This document shows, in pieces, positions 14,780 to 23,397 of a stretch of DNA of 41,422 nt. This DNA comes from CAYVVT01 sp964454335 (GTDB lineage Bacteria > Fidelibacterota > UBA8477 > JABMPR01): contig CAYVVT010000022.1 in assembly GCA_964454335.1 (NCBI GenBank), positions 1 to 41,422 of the forward strand, read 5' to 3'. The notes under the pieces are model-generated. The model saw only the letters and a list, made by a program, of their open reading frames with translations. It did no database searches and was not told where the DNA came from. Numbering within the stretch: position 1 is the first letter of the stretch; each line of letters opens with the position of its first letter. The position numbers and the translations under genes were made by a program.

Positions 14780-16270
14780 ATGAACCTCAGAGAGAAATAT
14801 CTACACTTTCTCAGGGGGGTGACAGCCAACATCTATGGGAAACTTGGTGTTGCGCTTACCTCGGCCACATTCCTGATCTTCATTGTCCTGGAGTTGGCAC
14901 GGATCCTGGGCATCCTCACGAACGCATACCTGGGTCTGCTAACCTACCTGGTGGTCCCCTTTCTGTTCCTGCTGGGTCTGGTCCTCATCCCTATCGGTTG
15001 GCGTCGGCAGAAGAAGCTCAGTGGCTTCAGTGGTGCTGAGTTGCTGGAAGCGCAATTCGAGATCGGTCAGGTGGAGGGCAAGTTCTTTGGCTCGAATCTA
15101 TTCCAGACCATCCTTATCCTCACCCTGATAAACGTCATCTTCCTGGGATTCGTATCCACCCAAACCCTGCATTTCATGGATGGACCTGAATTCTGCGGCA
15201 CCGCCTGTCATGAGGTCATGGATCCGGAATGGCAGACCTACCAGGTGTCCTCACATGCAAACGTCAAATGCGTGGATTGTCATGTTGGCGAGGGCGCTGA
15301 CGCTCTGCTATCCTCGAAGTTGAATGGTCTCTGGCAGGTAATCTCCGCCAGCTTCGATCTATATGAACGGCCCATCCCCACACCGGTGCACCAACTGAGA
15401 CCGGCCCGTGAGACCTGTGAGAAATGCCATTGGCCGGCAAAACAATACGGCCGGAAGGTCAAAACGCTGGTCAGGTACTCAGACGATGAGATCCCCCAGC
15501 CAAGCTATACGACTCTGGCCATGAAGATCGACACAGGACAGGATGAAGCCAGCCCGGGTGTGCACTGGCACATCTCGGATGATATCACCGTACGCTACGG
15601 CAGTGTGGATGCGAATCGTCAAGAAGTTGCCTGGATCGAGGTGGAGGATGGCAACGGTGATGTTCGACGCTTCCAGAACAGGAAATTGAGCGGAAGTCAT
15701 AAACCCGTCCAGGAAGAACGGATCATGGATTGTGTGGATTGTCATAACCGGGCTACCCACGTGTACCAGCTTCCCGAGACGATCGTTGATGGCATTCTGG
15801 AGCGTGGTGAATTGTCGGCAGGCCTGCCGTTCATCCGACGGGAAGCCATTGCCGCCCTGAACACCAATTCACACATCAAATCCCGAGGCATCGATCAGGT
15901 GGCCAATCATCTGAATTCGTTTTATCGCGATAACTATCCTGATATTCTTACGGCCAGATTTACGGACATCGATAGCTGGATCAGGCGACTGCAGACTGAG
16001 TATGCTCGCTACAGACATCCACACATGGGTATTGACTGGGGCGCATATCCAACCCAATTGGGTCACGCTGGTGATTCAGGCTGTTTCCGCTGCCATACCG
16101 AGGATATGGTCACCGAGCAGGGTGAGGCGCTCAACTACGATTGCACCCTCTGTCACTCCATCTTTGCATATGACAGCGACACACCCTATGCATTTCTGGC
16201 TGCTCCGGATAGCACCAATCCCGAGGTCGTTATGCAACAGTATTTACAGAAGGAATTCCTGTATGAATAA
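14780..16270 (+). CDS. Membrane-anchored NapC/NirT-like multiheme cytochrome
   Basis: 496 aa, 15 bases after the HAO-like gene. Helices at about 22-46, 50-72 and 108-126 anchor it. Six heme sites follow: a CX3CH first site (C139, C143, H144, in PEFCGTACHEVMDPEW) and CXXCH at C164, C213, C318, C435 and C455. The first two, with VSSHANVKCVDCH, are the NapC/NirT signature of quinol dehydrogenases. The long C-terminal part with four more hemes recalls ImcH-type inner-membrane cytochromes of metal-reducing bacteria. Its likely job is to take electrons from the quinol pool and pass them to the octaheme cytochrome. The stop codon overlaps the start of the next gene by eight bases, so the two are translationally coupled. 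Confidence 0.85.
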   Translation: MNLREKYLHFLRGVTANIYGKLGVALTSATFLIFIVLELARILGILTNAYLGLLTYLVVPFLFLLGLVLIPIGWRRQKKLSGFSGAELLEAQFEIGQVEGKFFGSNLFQTILILTLINVIFLGFVSTQTLHFMDGPEFCGTACHEVMDPEWQTYQVSSHANVKCVDCHVGEGADALLSSKLNGLWQVISASFDLYERPIPTPVHQLRPARETCEKCHWPAKQYGRKVKTLVRYSDDEIPQPSYTTLAMKIDTGQDEASPGVHWHISDDITVRYGSVDANRQEVAWIEVEDGNGDVRRFQNRKLSGSHKPVQEERIMDCVDCHNRATHVYQLPETIVDGILERGELSAGLPFIRREAIAALNTNSHIKSRGIDQVANHLNSFYRDNYPDILTARFTDIDSWIRRLQTEYARYRHPHMGIDWGAYPTQLGHAGDSGCFRCHTEDMVTEQGEALNYDCTLCHSIFAYDSDTPYAFLAAPDSTNPEVVMQQYLQKEFLYE

Positions 16271-16613
16271 TAAACAACAGAACCCTGAGAAGCCCCTGCT
16301 TGCCGGAAATGCGTTTGATCTCATCGAGAATATCGAAGTTGCAGCGGATGCTGTTGTGAGTAAAACACTCACACGTTCGGAATCAGGATCAATTACCCTG
16401 TTCGCTATGGATAACGGTCAGGAGATCAGTTCACATTCAGCTCCAAAGGACGCATACGTTCTGGTACTTGAAGGTGAATTGTTCATTCGCGTGGGATCCC
16501 AGGAGACCATCGCCGCTGCGAGCAGCCTTGTATCCATGCCGGCACAGATCGCCCACGCTCTGGAAGCACGTAAGGCAACCAAATTTCTATTATTCATGCA
16601 ACAACCGAGCTAG
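16263..16613 (+). CDS. Small cupin-domain protein
   Basis: 116 aa from ATG 16263, overlapping the cytochrome stop by eight bases. No signal peptide, so cytoplasmic. The cupin fold shows in SGSITLFAMDNGQEISSHS (motif 1, one His), APKDAYVLVLEGELFIRVG, and motif 2 near SLVSMPAQIAHALEARK, which carries one His. Motif 1 is sparse: only one His plus weak acidic candidates, so metal binding is uncertain. Small cupins of this shape act as sensors or accessory proteins of unknown reaction. Its lock between two electron-transfer or transport genes makes a role in the same pathway likely. Confidence 0.8.
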   Translation: MNNKQQNPEKPLLAGNAFDLIENIEVAADAVVSKTLTRSESGSITLFAMDNGQEISSHSAPKDAYVLVLEGELFIRVGSQETIAAASSLVSMPAQIAHALEARKATKFLLFMQQPS

Positions 16614-16635
16614 AAGATTGAAAGGTTTCAAACGA

Positions 16636-17778
16636 ATGAACACAAAATTCAGGATCGCCACTCTCATCATTCTCATAGTGATACTCAGCCTGCCTGTGGT
16701 GGCCGGAGATTGGACCATCAACGGCCAGATCCGATATCGTTATGAAGCTGGGGATAAGGATTTTACCGACCAGACCGATTTTGCAAGTACTTCCCTGTTG
16801 CGCAGCAGGTTGAATGTCAAATTCCATCCTGCGGATCAAGCAACTGTGGTCATGCAGATCCAGGATTCCCGAACCTTTGGTGAAGAATTGAGCACTCTTA
16901 CTGATGGCAGTGCAGACAACCTGGATCTGCATCAGGCATACTTCCAGTTGGACGATTTCTTTCTACCCGATCTTTCACTGAAGGCAGGGCGATTTGAGGC
17001 TGTCTATGGTCCCCAGCGTCTCATCGGCGCGGTTGGCTGGCACAATATCGGCCGCAGTTTTGACGGTCTGGTAATGACCTATAAGCTCCAGAGCATGAAA
17101 TTGGACCTATTCCACATGAATGATGCAGGCACGGATGTGAATGGTGGCTGGTTGACATTGAAAGTCCCTGATTGGCAGAGTACCCAGCTTTTCACGATCA
17201 AGGATGGTCAGCGATTGACAGCCGGGCTGTATGCCAAGGGTAAGCTGGGCAGCATCTATTATGAAGCCGAGTTCGCATCACAGAGTGGCGAAATGGCAGT
17301 AGGGATTGATTATGCTGCCTGGATGGGTGCGCTGAACGCAACCCTGGCTCTGGAATCTTTCAAGCTCAGCGGTGGTATCGACATTCTCTCCGGGGATGAT
17401 GCTTCCACCGGAGACAAGTACGAGTGCTTCAGCACGCTGTATGCCACCAACCATAAATACTACGGTTCCATGGACTATTTCCTGAATCTGCCTGTTCACA
17501 CATCGAATCTTGGATTGGTTGATATCCATGTGAAAGCCGCCGGCAAGGCTATTCTGGGATGGTCGCCTGCCGTTGCATTCCACATGTTCAACTCGCAAGT
17601 AGAATCCGCCGCTGGGGAATCCGATTTCGGATCTGAGCTGGATGTTGCGGTGAAACACAAATACAATGATAAGGTCAGTATTGTCGGTGGCTACTCCATG
17701 TTCATGCCGGGAGCTCTGAAAGCGGCTGAGGGTGTGAACGGCCAATGGGCCTATCTCATGACGGTGGTAAACTTCTAG
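16636..17778 (+). CDS. Outer-membrane beta-barrel porin (alginate-export-like)
   Basis: 380 aa from ATG 16636; the earlier part of the open frame overlaps the cupin gene and is not coding. Signal peptide 1-23 (LIILIVILSLPVVAG). The mature protein starts with a barrel-like strand (DWTINGQIRYRYEAG) and continues as alternating strands with aromatic ends, e.g. DDFFLPDLSLKAGRFEAVYG, RLIGAVGWHNIGRSFDGL and KYNDKVSIVGGYSMFMPG. The QIRYRYE opening and the LKAGR-QRLIG stretch are typical of the alginate-export/OprD-like porin group. It probably carries the substrate of the HAO-like enzyme across the outer membrane. Last gene of the operon, followed by a terminator. Confidence 0.82.
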   Translation: MNTKFRIATLIILIVILSLPVVAGDWTINGQIRYRYEAGDKDFTDQTDFASTSLLRSRLNVKFHPADQATVVMQIQDSRTFGEELSTLTDGSADNLDLHQAYFQLDDFFLPDLSLKAGRFEAVYGPQRLIGAVGWHNIGRSFDGLVMTYKLQSMKLDLFHMNDAGTDVNGGWLTLKVPDWQSTQLFTIKDGQRLTAGLYAKGKLGSIYYEAEFASQSGEMAVGIDYAAWMGALNATLALESFKLSGGIDILSGDDASTGDKYECFSTLYATNHKYYGSMDYFLNLPVHTSNLGLVDIHVKAAGKAILGWSPAVAFHMFNSQVESAAGESDFGSELDVAVKHKYNDKVSIVGGYSMFMPGALKAAEGVNGQWAYLMTVVNF

Positions 17779-17799
17779 TCTGTAGATCTGATTGCTTTA

Positions 17800-17826
17800 G
17801 GGGGTCATGTGAATGGCCCCTTTTTT
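17800..17826 (+). terminator. Rho-independent terminator of the HAO operon
   Basis: Stem GGGGTCA (17801-17807) / TGGCCCC (17814-17820) with one G-T pair, 6-base loop, then TTTTTT. It lies 22 bases after the porin stop. Confidence 0.85.
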
Positions 17827-17827
17827 A

Positions 17828-18110
17828 TTGCACACACTGCAGGACGCATTCCACAACGAATCAGCGAAGGATCCTTCTCCAAGCTTCCTTCTTGACATTG
17901 TTGTCCCCATGGATGAACTTTTCCCAGCGTAATCCCTAAATTCTTGATTTTCAACGCTCCGGATGGACCCTGGCAAGGGATTTCCTCTAGCGCTGACTTC
18001 CACGTTGAAGTCCATCCTACACCTGGCCTCTCACCAGTGACATGGGGAATTCCTCTGCCCTGAGCAAGCGCACTCAGCAGAGGATGTGATTGGTTCGGAA
18101 TGGGGTTCGA
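17828..18110. other. Intergenic stretch with a leader hairpin
   Basis: About 280 bases without a gene. At 18051-18084 a 12-bp hairpin is formed by TCCTCTGC (18051-18058) with GCAGAGGA (18077-18084) and TGAG (18061-18064) with CTCA (18073-18076), with a CC bulge and an 8-base loop. There is no T-run. It ends 26 bases before the ATG at 18111 and may be a 5' leader structure. Nothing else recognised. Confidence 0.5.
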
Positions 18111-18512
18111 ATGTTAAAATTCAAGTTGCTGCTTATCCTGAATGCCATTGGAGCGGGGATCTTTGGGTTCTTCGCCATCTTCTTTCCCTGCCAGACCCTG
18201 GGCCTCCTCAGGCTGGAATCAAATCACGATACCATTCATCTGATGCGTATCAGCGGTGTCCAGCTGGCCGCACTCATGATGGTCATGTGGTTTCTCATCT
18301 GGTCTGAGAGTAAACCGTTGCTGAGATCCATGGCTCTGGCATTCTTCATCTATAATCTTATTGCCGTCATGGTATCGGTCAATGCCGTATGGCGTTCAGA
18401 ATTGGATGTCATGAATGGCGGAATCATTCTCATCCATGCCCTGCTAACACTCGCTTACGCCTATTTCACCTTCAAGGGTCGGCGGTCCGATCTGTCCGCG
18501 GATTGGGATTGA
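18111..18512 (+). CDS. Small four-helix membrane protein
   Basis: 133 aa from ATG 18111 (a TTG at 18090 is possible but less likely). Four hydrophobic segments: KLLLILNAIGAGIFGFFAIF, MRISGVQLAALMMVMWFLIW, MALAFFIYNLIAVMVSV and GGIILIHALLTLAYAYF, with short charged links. No catalytic motif is seen. The helix pattern, length and the R-x-x-G-x-Q/I-like start of helix 2 resemble the protein at 2633-3040. It ends two bases before the next gene, so the two form an operon and may act together. Confidence 0.75.
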   Translation: MLKFKLLLILNAIGAGIFGFFAIFFPCQTLGLLRLESNHDTIHLMRISGVQLAALMMVMWFLIWSESKPLLRSMALAFFIYNLIAVMVSVNAVWRSELDVMNGGIILIHALLTLAYAYFTFKGRRSDLSADWD

Positions 18513-18514
18513 TC

Positions 18515-20044
18515 ATGACTGAGAACACACAGGAAACTGTCCTCATCACCGGCGCATCCGGATTTATCGGTCGTCATCTGGTAGAAGCACTGCGGGAACA
18601 ATACACCGTCTTTGCTCTTGCTCGCAGGACACAGAAAGAGGTTGGAGTCGCCAATCATCCCAACGTGCACTGGATCCTGGTTGACATCACAGATGATGAG
18701 GCCCTGGCCAGCACCTTTCTCGAGACCATCATGTCCACCCACAACATCGATTATGTCGTCCATCTGGCCGCGTACTATGATTTCGGCGATCAGGTCTATA
18801 ACGATATCTACGAACAGACGAATGTGGTGGCAACCCGGCGGATCCTGGAACTATCCCGGGAATGCAAGATCAAGCGCTTCATCTTCACAAGCTCCATCGT
18901 CGCAAGCGAGTTCCCGGCTCCCGGCGACCTGGTTTATGAGAAATCACCTCTGAATGCCGTCTTTCCCTATGCGCTGACCAAGAAGAAGGGGGAAACGTTT
19001 ACAGAGGAGTCCTCACAGTATTTCAAGTGTACCACCATCCGCCTGGCTGCAGTGTTCAGCGACTGGTGCGAATATGAGCCGCTGTACTATTTCCTGAAGA
19101 CCTGGTTGTCCAGCAACTGGGATGCCCGCATTTTTGCCGGGCATCAGGGCATGGCCATCCCCTACATCCACATCTCCACTGTGACAGATATCATTCGTAC
19201 GGTCATCCAGCGTTCGGATGAGATGAAACAATATGACGTATTGCTGGCCAGCCCGGATCAGCCCACATCACTCCTGGAACTCTTCAAGGCGGCAACACGT
19301 CTGTATTTCGGTGAACAGCGGGAGCCTATTCATTTTCCCAAGTGGCTGGCTGCTCTGGGTGTATTCTTTCGAGACCTCCAGGGTCGCTTGCGAGGGCATC
19401 GACCTTTTGTCCGCACCTGGATGACAAAACATATCGACAAGGAATTCCATACCGATGCCACCTATTCCCGACAGGTGCTGGGATTGAGGGTCAAGAACCG
19501 GCTTTCCATAGAACACCGTATTCTGCACCTCATCGAGAATCTGAAAGCGGTCCCGGAAGAATGGCATCAGAAGAACATGGCCCGTGTCCTCCGCTTCAGG
19601 ACCCAACGTCCAACCCTGACCCTGGCCCAGGAGATGCATCTTCTGCGGGAGGAATTGGTGGATACGATCTTCGACCATATCCATGCGCCGGAGAACAAGG
19701 CCCAATTCCCCTATTACCAGAGCGTCGAAGCTGAACGCCTGCGTTATTATGTTGATCGCCTGTACGGGAATCTATTCACCTCGGTGCGTCATGGTGACCG
19801 CTCGGTGATGATCGGTTTCGCCCACGATCTGGCCAAGGTCCGTCACAGCGAGGGAGTTGATGTCAGTGAATTGTGCGCGGCGCTTGATGCCTCAAGGACG
19901 CTGATCACCCATCGGCTCTATGACGATCCACAGCTGGAAACGATGAAATTACTGGTCCATGATTACATCGGATTGGCCATCCAACTGGCCATTGATGCGA
20001 TCAAGGATACATACGATCATCTGGGTGAATTCAACAGTGGCTAA
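18515..20044 (+). CDS. Extended SDR epimerase/dehydratase with C-terminal helical domain
   Basis: 509 aa. Residues 8-330 form an NAD(P)-binding extended short-chain dehydrogenase: GASGFIG at 13-19, VVHLAAYYDF near 81-90, serines 126-127 in FTSSIVA and Y152/K156 in PYALTK, so the catalytic triad is present. Residues after about 370 form a separate helical domain: LTLAQEMHLLREELVDTIF, ERLRYYVDRLYGNLFTSVRH, GFAHDLAKVRHSEGVDVSEL and LIGLAIQLAIDAI-like repeats. This part resembles the RsbRD/sensor N-terminal helical domains seen on signalling proteins. It is not a standard companion of SDR enzymes. Substrate (sugar-nucleotide, sterol-like or lipid) cannot be named. Its stop overlaps the converging gene by four bases. 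Confidence 0.8.
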   Translation: MTENTQETVLITGASGFIGRHLVEALREQYTVFALARRTQKEVGVANHPNVHWILVDITDDEALASTFLETIMSTHNIDYVVHLAAYYDFGDQVYNDIYEQTNVVATRRILELSRECKIKRFIFTSSIVASEFPAPGDLVYEKSPLNAVFPYALTKKKGETFTEESSQYFKCTTIRLAAVFSDWCEYEPLYYFLKTWLSSNWDARIFAGHQGMAIPYIHISTVTDIIRTVIQRSDEMKQYDVLLASPDQPTSLLELFKAATRLYFGEQREPIHFPKWLAALGVFFRDLQGRLRGHRPFVRTWMTKHIDKEFHTDATYSRQVLGLRVKNRLSIEHRILHLIENLKAVPEEWHQKNMARVLRFRTQRPTLTLAQEMHLLREELVDTIFDHIHAPENKAQFPYYQSVEAERLRYYVDRLYGNLFTSVRHGDRSVMIGFAHDLAKVRHSEGVDVSELCAALDASRTLITHRLYDDPQLETMKLLVHDYIGLAIQLAIDAIKDTYDHLGEFNSG

Positions 20045-21090
20045 GGGGAGTTTCCCGGGAAGGATCCTGAGTCCCGTCTGTTCTTGAAGAAGTACCACCC
20101 GATCCCTATCAACAGAAGTACCGTGATCCCCCAGGCCCAGCCGTTGGTGTGGCGGGTGGCCGCAGTCATTTCAACATCACCGATGAGCAAGTGTAGCGAG
20201 TAATCGTTCCAGAATGCGGTGACACCGCTGAGACTGTCGGCATTGGATTCCCTGATCTCCCCAGGCAGACTTAAACGGTTCTGGTATCCGGAGAAGACAA
20301 CCTCATCCCGCAGCATGAGTTTCTCATCCAAAACTTTGAAGGCGAGCTTGTTCATCTCCATCAGTTGCGTGATCGTCCCTGCACCCAGGATGACCTCAAA
20401 ACGATCGGCCCAGTCTTTTACATTACCTGGTTCCGCTTCGCTTTCCAGAACATGGAAATAAAGTGTATCTCGCTGAGCATCAAGCACTTCCGGGCTCAAC
20501 AACGTATTGCTCGTAGCGCTCAGTGACTGCTGTACAAGCGAATAGAACGCCTGGAATTCGTTCTCATAGATCCAGCTGTTGAAGCGTTCGTCCAGAATGG
20601 CCAACTCTGCGGAGTCGGCAGGATCGATACTTTCCCTGCCAATGTTCTCAAACAGTTTGTCGACCTCCTCCGCACTCAGATATTCATCGAGTTCTATACT
20701 ACGCAGAGGATTGTTCACCCGGTGGATCTCACGGTACTCCAGATCACTGTAGAACCAGTAGAAGCTGGTCTGGAGCTCGCCTTGGATGCTGATCATCACC
20801 TCATATGGATTGCCGGGTGCAAACTCCATGTTGAGAGCTTCCACATGGGGAAAGGTCTTTTCAGCCTGATAGAGATGCTTGTCATCCAGCTCGCTGAAAA
20901 TGGGCTGCCAGCTGCTGTCCAGGGGAATGGGGAAGAATGTGTCCAGAATATGGCTGGAATCACCCTCAACTGAAATGAAGCGGGTACAACTACCGTCGGG
21001 ATAGATCCGTGTGTGCAGATCGATATCCAGACACGAATTCAACACCAGAATGGATACGATCAATACGAGATAAGAGGATTTTGCAGACAT
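20041..21090 (-). CDS. Lipoprotein with C-terminal membrane helix, unknown function
   Basis: 349 aa. Lipobox LVLNSC near residue 20. The mature protein opens with strands DIDLHTRIYPDGSCTRFISVEG, then a mixed alpha/beta body (SAEEVDKLFENIGRESIDPAD; FQAFYSLVQQSLSATSN) and a late strand pair (LMLRDEVVFSGYQNRLSLPG). Near the end GWAWGITVLLLIGIGWYFF is a membrane helix, followed by a short basic tail (KNRRD). A lipid anchor at one end and a transmembrane helix at the other is an unusual topology; the helix would have to sit in the inner membrane. No family recognised. It lies downstream of the M13 peptidase on the same strand, 69 bases apart. Confidence 0.7.
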   Translation of the reverse strand: MSAKSSYLVLIVSILVLNSCLDIDLHTRIYPDGSCTRFISVEGDSSHILDTFFPIPLDSSWQPIFSELDDKHLYQAEKTFPHVEALNMEFAPGNPYEVMISIQGELQTSFYWFYSDLEYREIHRVNNPLRSIELDEYLSAEEVDKLFENIGRESIDPADSAELAILDERFNSWIYENEFQAFYSLVQQSLSATSNTLLSPEVLDAQRDTLYFHVLESEAEPGNVKDWADRFEVILGAGTITQLMEMNKLAFKVLDEKLMLRDEVVFSGYQNRLSLPGEIRESNADSLSGVTAFWNDYSLHLLIGDVEMTAATRHTNGWAWGITVLLLIGIGWYFFKNRRDSGSFPGNSP

Positions 21091-21159
21091 GCCAGAATGT
21101 ACTGCAATTAGTCTTGGACTTCAACTCCCCGAGAGTTCATACCTATTCGAAAAAAAAGG

Positions 21160-23223
21160 TCACCAGATGATGATCCGATCTTCCGGTGCTACGTACATGG
21201 GTTCATCTGCCTGCAGATCGAACGCTGTGAAAAAGGGATTGCTGTTGGCAATCGTACCGATCACACGATATCTCCGCGGTGAATGCGGATCCTCCATAAC
21301 CCGTTGGATCAGGGCCTCATCACGGTCATTGCTGGCCCATACCCTGGCGAAGGACAGGTAGAAACGTTGTTCCGGTGTGAATCCGTCTATCTCACCCGGA
21401 TGTCCATTCCGCTCCAGAGCAATCTGCAGCGCATCGTAGGCGATGGCCATTCCACCCACGTCAGCAATGTTCTCTCCCAGGGTCAGTTCACCATTCACAG
21501 GAACAGTATCTGCAACCATGTAATGATTGTACTGCTCTACCAATCTGTCCGTCAACACCTTGAAATTGGCTGCATCGGCCTCCGACCACCAGTCTTCCCT
21601 GTTCCCCTGCGCATCGAAATAGCGACCCTGATCATCGAAACCGTGGGTGAACTCATGACCGATAACCATACCGATCCCGCCGTAATTCACGGCGTCGTCA
21701 CCTTCCAGGTAGAACATTGGCGGTTGCAGTATCCCAGCCGGAAATACGATCTCATTATAATTGGGGCTGTAGTAGGCATTCACGGTCTGTGGCGTCATGA
21801 ACCAGTCACCGGGATCCAGGGGCTTACCGATCTTATCCATCTCCTGCCGGAACACGAAGCTCCTCCCGGCCACGACATTCTCTGCATATGCGCCAGCTTC
21901 TATTTCCAGTTCATTATAATCGGTCCATTCATCCGGATAGCCGATCTTGACCTTCATGGTGTTCAGTTTGGCCAGGGCTTGCGCCTTGGTCTCAGGCTTC
22001 ATCCAATCCAGCGCTTCGATGCGGGCAGCGTAGGCAGTTCTCAGATCTTCAACCAGGACCAGCATCCGCTGCTTTGCAGCCGGTGGAAAATGGCGGGCAA
22101 CATATTCCTGTCCGATGGCCTCGCCGATGCTGCCTTCCATGGTAGCCAGAACGCGGCGCCAGCGTGGCTGCATCTCGGTACTGCCCTGCATGGCTGTGCC
22201 ATAGAAGGCGAATGATGCCTCCTGGAAATCACGGGTAAGCAGCCCGGACATGGCCCGTACATACTCCCAGCGGAAGTATTCTCTCCAGTCCTCCACCGGC
22301 ACCTCGCTGAGCAGGATACTGATATTCCTGATGAATTCAGGCTGCCTGACGTTCATCAATCCGGGATCACCGACATCGATACGCTGGAAGTAGATCATCC
22401 ATTCAAAAGCGGGTGAAAGGTCTCGTAACTCCTTGATATGCATGGGATTATAGTTTTTCTCAAGATCACGTAATTCAACATTGTTGAGAGAATGCTCCGC
22501 CAGACTTGCTTCAATCTTCCAGATCGCCTGGAATGCGACTTCAGCACCGGCATCATCCCGGTCGATAAGTCCGAAAATGGTCTTGATGTAGGTCTCGTAG
22601 GCCTGACGGATCCCGCTGGAGCGGTCATCTTCGTTGAAATAATAATCGCGATTGGTCATCCCGATACCGCCCTGCTGCAGCTGGGCAATGATCTTGCTGG
22701 CTTCCTTGTCATCGGAATCAGGATAGATATTGAAAAGCGCGAATATGTTCTGGCGGTGCAGCCGTGAAAGATATTCCTGCACATCGTCCATGGTGGTGAT
22801 CCTGTCGATGGCCGCCAACTCTGCCCTGATGGGTCCCATACCCAGTTCTTCGATGACCAGCGTATCCATACCGGATCCATAGAAATCACCTATCTTCCGC
22901 TGGACTGAACCTGGCTCGGCTTCCTGCAGAACTGGATCAGTGACAATGGACTTGACCAGTTCGTTGTTCTTAATCCACAATTCAGTAAAGGTGCTGTAGG
23001 AACCAAAGGCCGGAGGTATGGGATTGCTGTCCAGCCAGCCGCCATTGGCGTAGCGATAGAAGTCATCGCCGGGTTTGACGCTCAGGTCCATAAATGCAGG
23101 ATTGAAGGACACCTCATCGGGTTCGGGGATGTCCGAATCCTTGCTTACCAGACCTGCACAGCCGGACAGCGTGATGAGTATGGCAATGATTATCGTGAAA
23201 CGCAGAACATTTACAGAATTCAT
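21160..23223 (-). CDS. M13-family (neprilysin/PepO-like) zinc metallopeptidase lipoprotein
   Basis: 687 aa from ATG 23223 with GGAGGA seven bases upstream; a TTG at 23238 is the longer alternative. Lipobox TLSGC near residue 21, so a periplasm-facing or surface lipoprotein. The N-terminal M13 domain shows FMDLSVKPGDDFYRYANGGW. The catalytic domain shows NAYYSPNYNEIVFPAGILQPP-type substrate strands, zinc site HEFTH at 523-527, third ligand E584 in GENIADVGG and a late RYRVIG. All family residues are present and the length is usual. It should cleave oligopeptides of modest size. A dipeptide/oligopeptide ABC ATPase starts on the opposite strand 175 bases away, which suggests peptide scavenging. 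Confidence 0.92.
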   Translation of the reverse strand: MNSVNVLRFTIIIAILITLSGCAGLVSKDSDIPEPDEVSFNPAFMDLSVKPGDDFYRYANGGWLDSNPIPPAFGSYSTFTELWIKNNELVKSIVTDPVLQEAEPGSVQRKIGDFYGSGMDTLVIEELGMGPIRAELAAIDRITTMDDVQEYLSRLHRQNIFALFNIYPDSDDKEASKIIAQLQQGGIGMTNRDYYFNEDDRSSGIRQAYETYIKTIFGLIDRDDAGAEVAFQAIWKIEASLAEHSLNNVELRDLEKNYNPMHIKELRDLSPAFEWMIYFQRIDVGDPGLMNVRQPEFIRNISILLSEVPVEDWREYFRWEYVRAMSGLLTRDFQEASFAFYGTAMQGSTEMQPRWRRVLATMEGSIGEAIGQEYVARHFPPAAKQRMLVLVEDLRTAYAARIEALDWMKPETKAQALAKLNTMKVKIGYPDEWTDYNELEIEAGAYAENVVAGRSFVFRQEMDKIGKPLDPGDWFMTPQTVNAYYSPNYNEIVFPAGILQPPMFYLEGDDAVNYGGIGMVIGHEFTHGFDDQGRYFDAQGNREDWWSEADAANFKVLTDRLVEQYNHYMVADTVPVNGELTLGENIADVGGMAIAYDALQIALERNGHPGEIDGFTPEQRFYLSFARVWASNDRDEALIQRVMEDPHSPRRYRVIGTIANSNPFFTAFDLQADEPMYVAPEDRIIIW

Positions 23224-23397
23224 TCTTATTTCCTCCAATGAAATTCAGGATTGAGAGCCTGCGGGTGCCAGATCCGTTCAGGACCGAACTGGTGCAACCT
23301 TAAACATGGCCTCAACTCACGCTTCAATCTATATTTCAAGCTCTTGAACACCACCGCTTTCTTTTTCAGCGGGAGCAGATGACGATGGAAGGACATC

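Noticed and set aside
21283..22215. 310-codon open frame antisense to the M13 peptidase
   Set aside because: It mirrors the coding frame of a clearly conserved enzyme, has no signal, motif or Shine-Dalgarno of its own, and is explained by codon bias.
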